Below, in pieces: positions 42,639 to 51,729 of a stretch of DNA of 64,000 nt. The notes beneath the pieces were generated by a model, which worked only from the letters and a program-made list of their open reading frames with translations, searched no databases and was not told the origin of the DNA. Location: positions 22,481-86,480 of the forward strand of contig CAZRCZ010000023.1 in the NCBI GenBank assembly GCA_964598765.1, written 5' to 3'. Position numbers and translations under genes: made by a program. This DNA comes from CAZRCZ01 sp964598765 (GTDB taxonomy: Bacteria > Sumerlaeota > Sumerlaeia > MVZB01 > JAJFLK01). Each line of letters starts with the position of its first letter. The stretch's first letter is position 1.

Positions 42639-44705
42639 ATGAAGACCCTCTCCAAACTCCAGTTCAATCCTCCTTCCAAAATGCGGCCTGGCGCGTTTTG
42701 TAGGCTTGGCGGCGTCATCCTGACCATCTGTGGCTTGCTGTCATCCCCCAATGTCTTTCCCAAGGACACTCAGGAATCAGCTCCGCCCCCGGCATTGGCC
42801 GCGCCACAGGAGCCTCGTTCTCCTGAAACGGTCGTCGCCAAAACGGCTTGGGGCGACATTACCATGCGGGACCTCGTGGATTATTACGGAAAGTATCTCT
42901 ATCCCTCCGGCAACGCGCCGGTCGAGCCGTTGGTTTTGCCGGATCGCGTCCCCGAAATGCCCGCCAATTGGCTGGATCGCCTTGCCAAGGTTTTGGCCAT
43001 CGCCCAAACAGCGGAGAAGGAAGCCGACAAAGTCACCGATCCCGATCGGATCGCCAAATATCAAAAGAGTTTTAATTCATGGCTTTTGAGCTACGCCTTG
43101 CCGGAAGTCAAGAAGCGAAAAGTGGAGGTCCGCATCACCGATCCAACCCAGCCTGAAGTCAAAGGTTATTATGAAAAACACAAGTTGGAATTCCGCCAAC
43201 CGTTTCAATTCTCCATGCGCCATATCTACCTTGCGACCTATGAGCCATACACGACGCAAAGGGGAGACACCTTGGAATCCGTCGCGGAAAAGATCTCCGG
43301 CGACCGCTCCAAAGCGAATCTGATCTTAAGCAACGTGGAAGGAAATCCGTCCCGCTGGGTTTCGCCCGAACAGGCGGAGAAAAAACAGCGTCTTCCCAAG
43401 GAAGTCAGCGTCGGAGAGCATCTTCTCGTGCCGATGTCGCCGGCTAACGCGAAAGCGGTCCGCAGACGGATGGAGGAGATTCAGGGCAAAATCAAGAATG
43501 GAGAGCCTTTCGAGATTTTGGCGAAGAATTATTCCGAGGCCGAGACGAAGGATGAAGTCATCGGTCCGTTCCCATCGGGGGTTGGCGCCGGACGAAATGT
43601 TCTGCCGGAAATCGTTGAGACGGCCAAGAAGACCGCAGTCGGCCAAATCAGCCCGATTATCGCCACGCGGCATGGATTTCACTTGATTCAGATAACCGAA
43701 AAGAAAGAGGAAGGGACAAAACCGCTTGAAGAAGCCACGCCCGACATCATGAAAATTCTTCGCAACAAGCAGGAGGAACAAGCCTTCAAGGACCTAAACA
43801 ATGAGCTTTACGCAATGCCACAATTGAAGATCAATTATGACAACTTCGCGAAAGCGCCGAAGTTGTCCGACGACGCCGTCATGGTCGAGGTGGCGGATCA
43901 GAAATTTGTCTGGAAGGACTTTAATTCGACCTTCATTCGCTGGATCGGCGAAGGGGCGGGAAAAGAACGAATTCTTTCCGGGATCAAAAGAAACGGCGAC
44001 GTCCAGTATGCTCTCGCCCTGATCTGGTGTAAGGACCATCAAATTTTCGAGGAGCCGGAGATGAAACTCAAATACAAGGCTCTTCGGACGGGCGTCATCG
44101 CGGCCACTCACATCAAGATTCAGATGGAGGACTTCGCGGTCCAATCCATTACAGAACCGGCGATTGCTCAGTTCTACGAGGAGCACAAGAAGGAGCAATT
44201 TCGCATCAAGCTTCGAGCCGGATTTCAAGTGATCGAGGAAAAATTGGGTCCGGAGTGGAATCAAAAACCGGACGCCGAAAAGGACGCCGAGTTGGGGAGA
44301 ATTCTGGAGGAATTTCGTCGGACTTTGCAAGGGGTGAAAAACATTCATGATTTCATCGCCTTGGCGGATCGGATTAACCGCCCTGATCCCGGCGAGCCGC
44401 CACTTCGCGTTGCGACCCCGATCGAGGTCGAGGGAATGCCCGGAATCACGGGAGAGTGGGTTCAAAAACTTAAGGCCGGTCAGTGGAGCGATCCCTACAT
44501 CGAGGGAGGGCGCATTCGAGCAGTAGCCGTGACCGACCGTTTGGAGTCGGATTTCATGCCGCTGGCTCAGGTAAAGAATGCGGTCGTCAAGACGCTTGTG
44601 GATCGCGCCAAGCAGGATGCGACGCCGGTCTTGGAGCAAGGATGGCTCCGTCTGGCTCAATATCAATTCTTGTTGAATGACGAAAAAAAGAAAGATGGGA
44701 AATGA
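42639..44705 (+). CDS. Periplasmic parvulin-type peptidyl-prolyl isomerase with an inserted LysM-like segment
   Basis: 688 residues. A signal peptide (GGVILTICGLLSSPNVFP) follows a short N-terminal extension. SurA/PrsA-like helices (ITMRDLVDYYGKYL) come first. The parvulin domain begins FSMRHIYLATYEPY (~198-211) and, after an ~80-residue insert, resumes KIKNGEPFEILAKNYSEAETKDE, FPSGVGAG and TRHGFHLIQITEKKE. The insert (YTTQRGDTLESVAEKISGD ... VGEHLLVPM) looks like LysM. A second, weaker isomerase-like half follows (EFYEEHKKEQFRIK-type). The next lipoprotein gene overlaps it by ATGA. Likely an outer-membrane-protein chaperone docked at peptidoglycan. Confidence 0.75.
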   Translation: MKTLSKLQFNPPSKMRPGAFCRLGGVILTICGLLSSPNVFPKDTQESAPPPALAAPQEPRSPETVVAKTAWGDITMRDLVDYYGKYLYPSGNAPVEPLVLPDRVPEMPANWLDRLAKVLAIAQTAEKEADKVTDPDRIAKYQKSFNSWLLSYALPEVKKRKVEVRITDPTQPEVKGYYEKHKLEFRQPFQFSMRHIYLATYEPYTTQRGDTLESVAEKISGDRSKANLILSNVEGNPSRWVSPEQAEKKQRLPKEVSVGEHLLVPMSPANAKAVRRRMEEIQGKIKNGEPFEILAKNYSEAETKDEVIGPFPSGVGAGRNVLPEIVETAKKTAVGQISPIIATRHGFHLIQITEKKEEGTKPLEEATPDIMKILRNKQEEQAFKDLNNELYAMPQLKINYDNFAKAPKLSDDAVMVEVADQKFVWKDFNSTFIRWIGEGAGKERILSGIKRNGDVQYALALIWCKDHQIFEEPEMKLKYKALRTGVIAATHIKIQMEDFAVQSITEPAIAQFYEEHKKEQFRIKLRAGFQVIEEKLGPEWNQKPDAEKDAELGRILEEFRRTLQGVKNIHDFIALADRINRPDPGEPPLRVATPIEVEGMPGITGEWVQKLKAGQWSDPYIEGGRIRAVAVTDRLESDFMPLAQVKNAVVKTLVDRAKQDATPVLEQGWLRLAQYQFLLNDEKKKDGK

Positions 44706-46639
44706 GAGGCTCCAAGGTCATCGCCGCGTTGGCGTCGCTTGCCGCTGTGATTCTTGGCACGGCTTGCGGTCCATCGTCTTCCCCCTCCAAGTCCTTATCT
44801 CCAACTGCTCCGACAATTTCAGTTAAGAACGAAATCGAGGGGCGCGTTGTTCTCAGAGACGCCGGTGATTCGAGCGGAATTCAGGTCTTTATTCCGGGGA
44901 CTTCACTCGTGGCCATGACGGACGCCGACGGCGGATTCGTCATTTCCGGTTTGGAAGCGGGGCACTTTTCAGTCATGGCGCAACAACAAAATTACATCAC
45001 AGCGAAGTTAGGGGAATTGGATATCCCGGCCTCGGAAAAGGGGAGACGATACGTCTTGCCTTCCGCTCTTCTTCAACCCGTTGCCGTCCCGCCGACGAAT
45101 TCCGCCGAAGCCCGTTTCGGCTCCATCCGCGGACACATTCGCGTCGGCGAAAACCCGGATTCCGCAAACCCTCCCGATCTATCCCAAGCGCGCGTCGAGT
45201 TGGAAGGAACGGCGATGAAGACGATAGCCGACGTCAAGGGGGATTTCTTTCTTTGGAGCGTGAAGCCCGGCAAGTATCGTCTGATCGTTCAAGGAAAGGG
45301 ATTCGCGTTAAAGCGAGCCGAAGTCGAGGTTGCGGCGAGCGATAAACCGACCGAGGTTGAAATCTCGCTCGACGAGCAGAGCGTCGAAAGGGGAGCGCGA
45401 ACAATTCATGGCGCGTTGGAATTGTTCTACGCCGACGGGTCCGTATCCAATGATTTCGACTTGATCGCGGTCGGTCTGCGCGAACTGCCCGAACGCAAGG
45501 TTGCCATTGAACCGGATGGGACGTTCACCATCGGTGGACTCGCCGCTCAGTCCTATACGGTCTTCTCTGTGGGGGATGGTTATGAGAATTCCGCCGATGC
45601 CGAAGCGGACCTGACGCAGGAGCCTTCAACGCAAGTCAAGCTGACGCTAAAGGCTTCGAGCGCGAAGAAGCAAAAGGGCGGTTCCATCGTCGGGGTGGCT
45701 CGGAAAAACTCCGAAGCCGAAAAAGATATGTCGGGCATTTCCGTCGCGGTTACGGGGACTTCGCTTGCCGCCGTCACCGACACCGATGGTCATTACCGCA
45801 TTGCTGATGTTCCCGTCGGATTGCACGACCTCATCGCCAAAGCGGACGGCTACGAGCAAGCCAAAGCCGAAGGGGTCCAAGTCAACGTGACCGAAGAAGT
45901 CCAAGCCGAAGAAATTGTTCTGGAGCCGATCCGCGATTATCCCGTCGTGATCGAGACCGATCCTGCCGAAGGAGCAAGGGACGTCGTGGTCCGTCCCCAG
46001 ATGCGGATCGACGTTCGATTCAGCAAAAAGATGAAGCCGGAATCACTGAAGGGGAGCGTGAAAATCGAGCCTTCGGCGGATTTCAAGGTTTACGCGGCGC
46101 GGGAGCATCCCGACTCCGATTATGATTTCATGGTGATCCTCGTGGATGGCGCGTCGAGAAATCAACCGGTCAAATTCGACGGCGCGTATCGGCTAACGAT
46201 TTCCGAGAAGGCGGAGGATTTCGAGGGGCTTCATCTTCAGGAGTCGTTTACGCTCCATTTCCGCACCGGCAAGGCGGCCATCACCGATACCGCGCCGGCT
46301 GATGGCGAGGAGCAGGTGACGCTCTCGCCCGCGCAACCGCTCGTGATTCGATTTAATGCGCCCATTGCGCCGGATTCCCTGAATGCGCGCGACATTCAGA
46401 TTCGTCCTTCGGTTGGCGGAACGCCAACGGTTCATCTCTCCAACGACGTGGCGACGGGTTGGAGTTCGCTTCAAATTCAATCGTTCTGGAAGCCCGACAC
46501 GCGCTACGAAGTCATTATCCCGCGCCGTCTCCGAACCACGGGCGGGCAAATGATCTCCAACACCCCCTACACGATCAAATTCCGAACCCAACGTCAGGCG
46601 GAGTTTAAGCGATTTGAACAGCGGGCGATCCGACGGTGA
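44702..46639 (+). CDS. Lipoprotein with carboxypeptidase-regulatory-like and Ig-like (Big_5) domains
   Basis: 645 residues. Lipobox signal peptide VIAALASLAAVILGTACG. Three or four carboxypeptidase regulatory-like domains (VFIPGTSLVAMTDADGGFVISGL; VTGTSLAAVTDTDGHYRIADV) and then two bacterial Ig-like domains of the Big_5 kind (VETDPAEGARDVVVRPQMRI...; DTAPADGEEQVTLSPAQPLVI), the pattern for extracellular structural modules. No enzyme motif. Its start overlaps the parvulin gene stop (ATGA), suggesting the chaperone and this lipoprotein are made together. Confidence 0.75.
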   Translation: MRGSKVIAALASLAAVILGTACGPSSSPSKSLSPTAPTISVKNEIEGRVVLRDAGDSSGIQVFIPGTSLVAMTDADGGFVISGLEAGHFSVMAQQQNYITAKLGELDIPASEKGRRYVLPSALLQPVAVPPTNSAEARFGSIRGHIRVGENPDSANPPDLSQARVELEGTAMKTIADVKGDFFLWSVKPGKYRLIVQGKGFALKRAEVEVAASDKPTEVEISLDEQSVERGARTIHGALELFYADGSVSNDFDLIAVGLRELPERKVAIEPDGTFTIGGLAAQSYTVFSVGDGYENSADAEADLTQEPSTQVKLTLKASSAKKQKGGSIVGVARKNSEAEKDMSGISVAVTGTSLAAVTDTDGHYRIADVPVGLHDLIAKADGYEQAKAEGVQVNVTEEVQAEEIVLEPIRDYPVVIETDPAEGARDVVVRPQMRIDVRFSKKMKPESLKGSVKIEPSADFKVYAAREHPDSDYDFMVILVDGASRNQPVKFDGAYRLTISEKAEDFEGLHLQESFTLHFRTGKAAITDTAPADGEEQVTLSPAQPLVIRFNAPIAPDSLNARDIQIRPSVGGTPTVHLSNDVATGWSSLQIQSFWKPDTRYEVIIPRRLRTTGGQMISNTPYTIKFRTQRQAEFKRFEQRAIRR

Positions 46640-46643
46640 CTCA

Positions 46644-47813
46644 ATGAATCTGCCAGTGAATCATACTAAGCGGGCAAACGAAGCCGCGTCCGTTTCGGAA
46701 GGCGCGACAGCTCATTCCAATCTCCCCGCTCTGCGCGGCATGACGCTCGACGAAATGACCGCGATCATGACCGAGGGGAATTTTCCGGCTTTTCGCGCGA
46801 AACAGACTTTCCACTGGGTCTATAAGCATGGCGCGGAATCGCTTGATGAGATGAATAATTTGCCCAAAGTCTTGCGTCAATTTCTCGCGGAACGCTCCCA
46901 ATTCGGCGGTGTGAAGCTAATCAAGACGGAGGGACGAGAAACAGGAACACGAAAAATTCTTTTCGGTTTGGGCGACGGGAAAGTGATCGAGTCGGTTCTC
47001 ATGCGCGATGAAGGCAAGGAGCGGACAAGCCTCTGCCTTTCGTCGCAAGTCGGATGCGCGGTGGACTGCGCGTTTTGCCTGACGGGATACGGCGGCTATC
47101 AGCGGCAATGTTCGCCCGACGAAATTGTCGGGCAGGTCCTCGCGGTCCGGCGGCACTTATTGATGGAGAGGGAAACGCTCCACACGCTCGTTTTCATGGG
47201 GATGGGAGAGCCGATGTTGAATCTGGACGCAGTGGTGAAGGCGATTCGCCTCATCGGCGATCCTGAAGGGATTTCCATCTCGCCGCGCCGGATCACGGTT
47301 TCGACGTCGGGCATCATTCCGGGGATCGAAGAATTTGGCCGAGCCGAAACCGGAGCGAACCTCGCGCTTTCGCTCAACGCGACGACCGATTTTTCGCGGA
47401 CTTCCATCATGCCGATCAATGCCAAGTATCCGATTGCCGCTTTGATTGAAGCGCTCCGCAAATTTCCGCTCAAGCCGCGTCAACGGATTACAATTGAATA
47501 CGTTCTGATGAACGGAGTGAACGACTCGCCCGATGACACGAAGCGGCTGGCCGGACTTCTGCGCGGAATTCCGTGCAAGATCAACCTCATCATGTTCAAT
47601 CCGCACGAACTCTTGGATTTCAAACCCGTTTCGGAAGCCGTCCTCAACGGCTTCGTGAAGTTGTTGGTGGACGCACATTATACGGTTTCAGTGCGGTGGA
47701 GCAAAGGGCGCGAAATCGAAGCCGCCTGCGGCCAACTCGCGGCGCATCACTTTTACAAAACCAATGGCGCGCCCGCCGTCAACGCGGCATCCCCAGCACC
47801 ACTTCCGCAATGA
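46644..47813 (+). CDS. rlmN: Dual-specificity 23S rRNA (A2503-C2)/tRNA (A37-C2) methyltransferase
   Basis: 389 residues. Radical-SAM enzyme. The [4Fe-4S] motif is CAVDCAFC, the methyl-carrying Cys is in EAACGQL near the C terminus, and FMGMGEPMLNLD, RRITVSTSGIIPGI and RITIEYVLMNGVNDS are family segments. I start at ATG 46644 four bases after the lipoprotein stop. The C terminus carries a short extension (APAVNAASPAPLPQ) that runs 35 bp into the convergent acyl-CoA dehydrogenase gene. Confidence 0.93.
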   Translation: MNLPVNHTKRANEAASVSEGATAHSNLPALRGMTLDEMTAIMTEGNFPAFRAKQTFHWVYKHGAESLDEMNNLPKVLRQFLAERSQFGGVKLIKTEGRETGTRKILFGLGDGKVIESVLMRDEGKERTSLCLSSQVGCAVDCAFCLTGYGGYQRQCSPDEIVGQVLAVRRHLLMERETLHTLVFMGMGEPMLNLDAVVKAIRLIGDPEGISISPRRITVSTSGIIPGIEEFGRAETGANLALSLNATTDFSRTSIMPINAKYPIAALIEALRKFPLKPRQRITIEYVLMNGVNDSPDDTKRLAGLLRGIPCKINLIMFNPHELLDFKPVSEAVLNGFVKLLVDAHYTVSVRWSKGREIEAACGQLAAHHFYKTNGAPAVNAASPAPLPQ

Positions 47814-48951
47814 TATTGCGCTGAATCTCCGACGAGCCGCCCGAGATCGTGAAGGAACGGCTATAGACCGCCATCTTCGCCGCGTTGTAATCAAACGCGC
47901 CGAATTGAGGGTCGCCCCAGACTTGTGCCTTGGGACCTTGGAGTTCGGCGCCGAAATCGCAAACTCGCTGATAGGTCTCCGAAGCAAAAACCTTGATGAC
48001 CGATGATTCGGGGCCGGGAGGTTCGCCTTTAAGGACGCGCGTGATGTTGCGATAGCCGAGTCCGCCGACCGCGTCAATTTCCATCGACGCCTGCGCCAGC
48101 CGCCGTCGGATCGTCGGGTCTTCGATCAGCGGCGCGCCGCCGTTTTTCTCGGTCCGCGCGTATTCAAGCAAACTTTCCAGCGCGCGCCGGATCAAATCGC
48201 CGCTATAGACGCCGACGCGCTCATGCGTCAGGAGCCGCTTGGCGATTTCCCAGCCTTGATTCAGTTTGCCGAGCAAATTGCCCACCGGCACGCGAACGTT
48301 GTTGAAAAAAACCTCGGAGAAATTGCTCGAATCGGTGATCTGATGAATCGGACGGATCGTGATCCCGGGCGTTTTCATATCCATCAAGAGAAAGCTGATG
48401 CCGTCCTGTTTTTTCTTCGCCTGCGCGTTGGTCCGCACGAGCAGAAACATCCAATCCGATTCGTGTCCGTTGCTCGTCCAGATTTTTTGGCCGTTGAGAA
48501 CGAAATGACCGCCCTCGATTACCGCGTTGGTCGCCAGCGCCGCCAGATCGCTCCCCGCGTTCGGTTCGGAAAATCCCTGACACCACATTTCCTCCGCTTC
48601 GAGCATCGGCGGCAGATAGCGTCGTTTTTGCTCCGGCGTGCCGAATTCCATGATCATCGGCGCGGCCATGATGACGCCGAGGTCCATATTCGGCGATCCG
48701 ACGCGCCCCATCTCTTCCAAGATGATGACTTGTTGCGTCAACGTGAATCCCGGCCCGCCGTATTCCTTCGGCCACTTGGGACACATCCATCCTTTTTTTC
48801 GCAGGCCCTTGTAGAATTGGACGCGATACTTGCGCGGGACCGTCGTGCGCGACGACGCGCTGTCGCGGATTTCCGGCGGCACGTTTTCCTCCAGCCACTG
48901 CCGCGCTGAAGCGCGGAATTTTTCGTCTTCGGGGGAGTATTTCAGGTCCAT
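47779..48951 (-). CDS. Acyl-CoA dehydrogenase
   Basis: 390 residues, family length. FAD-dependent alpha,beta-dehydrogenation of an acyl-CoA, feeding electrons to ETF. Visible segments: YGGPGFTLTQQVIILEEMGR, MWCQGFSEPNAGSDLAALAT (FAD/substrate site), WTSNGHESDWMFLLVRT, LNQGWEIAKRLLTHERVGV and SGGSSEIQRNIIAEVVLG at the end. The divergent N terminus (EDEKFRASARQWLEENVP) fits the long-chain/FadE-like subgroup. No beta-oxidation partners adjoin. Overlaps the rlmN 3' end by 35 bp in convergent orientation. Confidence 0.9.
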   Translation of the reverse strand: MDLKYSPEDEKFRASARQWLEENVPPEIRDSASSRTTVPRKYRVQFYKGLRKKGWMCPKWPKEYGGPGFTLTQQVIILEEMGRVGSPNMDLGVIMAAPMIMEFGTPEQKRRYLPPMLEAEEMWCQGFSEPNAGSDLAALATNAVIEGGHFVLNGQKIWTSNGHESDWMFLLVRTNAQAKKKQDGISFLLMDMKTPGITIRPIHQITDSSNFSEVFFNNVRVPVGNLLGKLNQGWEIAKRLLTHERVGVYSGDLIRRALESLLEYARTEKNGGAPLIEDPTIRRRLAQASMEIDAVGGLGYRNITRVLKGEPPGPESSVIKVFASETYQRVCDFGAELQGPKAQVWGDPQFGAFDYNAAKMAVYSRSFTISGGSSEIQRNIIAEVVLGMPR

Positions 48952-48984
48952 GAAAGAATTCAGCTATGCTTGGAAAATCAAGTT

Positions 48985-49014
48985 TCACCACGGAGACGCA
49001 GAGTTACAGAGAGA
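48985..49014. repeat. Single arm of the AGAG-word repeat
   Basis: TTTCACCACGGAGACGCAGA... with no visible partner arm, upstream of the acyl-CoA dehydrogenase. Confidence 0.5.
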
Positions 49015-49048
49015 TAAATCCCCATTTCTTGCTCTTACTCTTGCTCTT

Positions 49049-49087
49049 AATCCCAATCCTAATCCTAATCCTAATCCTAATCTCAAT
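49049..49087. repeat. (CCTAAT)n microsatellite
   Basis: AATCCCAATCCTAATCCTAA continues for about four more units and ends in AATCTCAATC. It abuts the stop codon of the YgiT-type gene. Related shorter tracts occur at 25801-25816 and near 36412. Confidence 0.8.
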
Positions 49088-49411
49088 CTACCGCGTCGCC
49101 TGATGCCTTGCCCTCGCGCCTGTTCTTTTTGTTTCTCCCCGTCCCCGTATCCCCGTGCCTCCGCGTCTTCTTCCGGTGGCGGTTCGCGTTGCTTTTCGCT
49201 TCTTCGCATACGCCAGCGAATACTTTTCAAACTTCTGCATGGCGAAGTGATCGAAAAGTCTTTCCCCGCAATCGGGACATTCCTCAAATTCAAGATCGGG
49301 AACCGAATAAATCTGGTCTCGATATTGCCGCGTCAAGGTTCGCCGGACCCGTTTGATTTTTTTGCTTCCGCAGGTCGGGCAACGGGTGATGACGACGGTT
49401 CTTTCCAGCAT
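49088..49411 (-). CDS. YgiT-type zinc-finger antitoxin
   Basis: 107 residues. The zinc finger is CPTCGSKKI ... CPDCGERLF, Cys-x2-Cys pairs ~35 residues apart, with RTLTRQYRDQIYSVPDLEFEE between, as in YgiT/MqsA N-terminal domains. The C-terminal ~35 residues are Arg/Gly/Thr-rich low complexity and replace the MqsA-like HTH domain, so DNA binding is doubtful. Toxin-first order: the DUF4258-type gene ends 15 bp upstream. Confidence 0.8.
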   Translation of the reverse strand: MLERTVVITRCPTCGSKKIKRVRRTLTRQYRDQIYSVPDLEFEECPDCGERLFDHFAMQKFEKYSLAYAKKRKATRTATGRRRGGTGIRGRGETKRTGARARHQATR

Positions 49412-49426
49412 CTTGGTCTATTTCGT

Positions 49427-49741
49427 TTACGGTAGAGACTTTTTCGCGGAGATGTGGACGTAATAGATTTCCTCGCCCCCTTCGTCAATTAGCTTACCCT
49501 TGGTGTAGATCAGAAGTCCATTGAGGTTTGGGCCAATGACAACGTAAAGGCGTTCTCTCGCGCGTCCCCGAACGCGACTCTTGGATCGGAGGGTTTTCCA
49601 GATGGCCTTGGCATTGATGATGGACTCGATGACGTCCCGTTTGCTCAATCCGTCCGCCTCCAACTCAACTTCGGCCTTGTCGGCGAAACGGTAACGCCCT
49701 TCCACCACCGCCCGCTTGATTCGGATCAAAATATCATTCAC
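49427..49741 (-). CDS. DUF4258/MqsR-like toxin candidate
   Basis: 104 residues. A helix (RIKRAVVEGRYRFADKAEVELEADGLSKRDVIESI) followed by beta-hairpins (RLYVVIGPNLNGLLIYTKGKL and EEIYYVHISAKKS) is the RelE-like/DUF4258 layout. Its neighbour is a YgiT-type zinc finger, the usual partner. The start overlaps the glpD stop by four bases (ATGA), so it is probably on the glpD transcript. RNase activity is inferred from family. Confidence 0.7.
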   Translation of the reverse strand: MNDILIRIKRAVVEGRYRFADKAEVELEADGLSKRDVIESIINAKAIWKTLRSKSRVRGRARERLYVVIGPNLNGLLIYTKGKLIDEGGEEIYYVHISAKKSLP

Positions 49742-51216
49742 GGCTTCGCTCGCTCCGAGTCGGCGTCGGCGACAATATCAGCCAGGCGAGTCAGCGCGCC
49801 TTCGTTGCAACGATCCATTCCCCAGCCTCCGTTGGCGATTTTGAGCGCGAGGTTGGTTCGGCGTCGCAGGAGGTCTTTCAGCGTGACGACCATCTCGCGC
49901 CGACACGATTCAATCAATCCGGCTTCGGGCGCGTTAGAGAAGAAAATTTCGTCGTTCAGACGATTTTGGTCCGAAGTCACCGCGATTTGGGCGAGAGGAG
50001 ACGAACTTGGCGCAAAGGGAATCGTCCCCGCGATTTCTTCCCCCATGCTGAACGCGCTCGTGTATTTGCCGCCCCAGAGCGCCGTGACGCCGGCTTTGAG
50101 ATCGAACCAGACCTTGTGATCCCGCGCAAGAGCGAGGAAATCCTCCGTTCCCATTTTCGCGGGCCGAAGAAGGGGACGCAATCCCGCCTTGGTGTTTAGA
50201 ATTTCGCGGGTCTCCAACTTCATTTTGAACTTCGCTTCGCACTCGGCGCGGAGATATTCGACGTCCTCCGCGTCGGCCCTGACCCGTTGCGGCGGACCGT
50301 CAAACGGCGTGTCGGTCGTGCCGATGAGCGTCGCCTCGCCCCAAGGGACGACAAAGAAAATCCGCCGGTCCTTGGAAAGGCAAGTCAGCGCGCGTCCCGA
50401 TGTCGGGATATTCTTCAAGACGATGTGGATTCCCTTGGAAAAAAGATGGCGATGCGGCGGATTGACGCCGAGCCGCTCGTTGACCTGATCCACCCAGACG
50501 CCGGTCGTGTTGACGATCCATTTCGCGCGAATGGAAAAATTGTTTCCAGTCACGCCGTCGCGGGCGGAAATTTCGTGGAGGTCTTGATCCGATTTCCGGC
50601 GCGATTCGAGCATCTCGACGTAATTCACGGCGACCAGCCCCGCGTCCATCGCGTCGAACAGAACGTCAAGCGTCAGGCGCGCGTCCGATTCGATCATCCG
50701 GGCGTCGAAGTATTGCAATCCGCCGTGAACGGTTTCGGTTTGCAGGGATGGCACGACTGCCGAAATCTCGCGCATCGAATGTCGGCGCGGGCGTTCGGCG
50801 TAGCCGCTTCCGAAAGCCCAATAAACCCACGCGCCGATCAACATCGTGAATAATCCGCGCGGGTCGTGATCGTAATGCGGATAAAGAAAGGGAAGAGGCG
50901 CGACGCGGCCGGGATATTGCCGGACCCATGCGTTGCGGTCCCGGCAAAGATGCCGCACAAGCCGCCAATGCCCCTGCTCCAGATATTTGATCCCGCCCCA
51001 GATCATTTGCGAGCTTTCCTGCGACGTGCCGGAGGCAAAATCATGACTGTCAATCAGAGCGGTCCGATAACCAAGACGGGTCAAGACATGCGCCGCCGCG
51101 ACGCCCGAAATCCCTCCGCCGAGAACCAACACGTCAAACGTGTCGTTGCCCAATCGCTCCAGTTGCGCGGAGCGTTCCCGCTTGGAGGGAGAAGAAGAAG
51201 GAATCGCTTGGGACAT
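49738..51216 (-). CDS. glpD: FAD-dependent glycerol-3-phosphate dehydrogenase
   Basis: 492 residues from ATG at 51216 (the preceding in-frame codon is TTG). Oxidises sn-glycerol-3-phosphate to DHAP at the membrane, passing electrons to quinone. FAD-binding GGGISGVAAAHVLTRLGYRTALID, then SGTSQESSQMIWGGIKYLEQG (GlpD-type SSR/KLIHGG region), FFVVPWGEATLIGTTDTPFDGPP and TKAGLRPLL are typical. The C-terminal cap is present. No glpK/glpF adjacent. The DUF4258-type toxin gene overlaps its 3' end by four bases. Confidence 0.9.
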   Translation of the reverse strand: MSQAIPSSSPSKRERSAQLERLGNDTFDVLVLGGGISGVAAAHVLTRLGYRTALIDSHDFASGTSQESSQMIWGGIKYLEQGHWRLVRHLCRDRNAWVRQYPGRVAPLPFLYPHYDHDPRGLFTMLIGAWVYWAFGSGYAERPRRHSMREISAVVPSLQTETVHGGLQYFDARMIESDARLTLDVLFDAMDAGLVAVNYVEMLESRRKSDQDLHEISARDGVTGNNFSIRAKWIVNTTGVWVDQVNERLGVNPPHRHLFSKGIHIVLKNIPTSGRALTCLSKDRRIFFVVPWGEATLIGTTDTPFDGPPQRVRADAEDVEYLRAECEAKFKMKLETREILNTKAGLRPLLRPAKMGTEDFLALARDHKVWFDLKAGVTALWGGKYTSAFSMGEEIAGTIPFAPSSSPLAQIAVTSDQNRLNDEIFFSNAPEAGLIESCRREMVVTLKDLLRRRTNLALKIANGGWGMDRCNEGALTRLADIVADADSERAKP

Positions 51217-51390
51217 GATGGACAAACTCTTGTTTTACCTTCAGTTGAACGATTGAACTTTAAGCGATTTCCGATCGGTTATCATTATGAAACAAAAAGC
51301 GAATTCGTGATCGTTTGCATTCGCCGGAGTGTCTGAGTATGATGACCGGAAGAAGGGGCGTCGGAAACCGGCCTTTTCACGAATGACCTT

Positions 51391-51729
51391 ATGCCCACGC
51401 TGAAATCCATCCAACGATATTGCGATCAAATCGCGCGCGAATTTCACCCCGAGAGGATCGTTCTTTTTGGCTCTTACGCTTACGGCAAGCCCTCGGGCGA
51501 TTCCGACGTTGACTTGATGGTGATTATGCCGTTCAAGGGAAAGGCAATGGATCAGAGCGCGGAAATTCGCAGGCGCGCCGTTGCCCCGTTTCCCATGGAC
51601 CTCATGGTCCGAACCCCCGCGCAAATCGAGAAACGGTTGGCCGATGAAGATTGGTTCATCATGGAAATCGTCGAAAAAGGCAAGGTTATGTATGAAGCCG
51701 CTCACGCGCGATTGGATCGCCAAAGCTGA
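51391..51729 (+). CDS. MNT-type nucleotidyltransferase antitoxin of a HEPN-MNT module
   Basis: 112 residues. Minimal nucleotidyltransferase fold with RIVLFGSYAYGKPSGDSDVDLMVI (GS-x10-DxD catalytic motif) and a third acidic residue in MDLMVRTP. In type VII toxin-antitoxin systems the MNT protein AMPylates the HEPN toxin and silences it. All catalytic residues are present. The HEPN gene begins 38 bp before this gene ends. Confidence 0.85.
   Translation: MPTLKSIQRYCDQIAREFHPERIVLFGSYAYGKPSGDSDVDLMVIMPFKGKAMDQSAEIRRRAVAPFPMDLMVRTPAQIEKRLADEDWFIMEIVEKGKVMYEAAHARLDRQS

Noticed and set aside
49049..49087. Telomere-like or CRISPR-like repeat
   Set aside because: A simple hexanucleotide microsatellite without spacers; no cas genes in the window.
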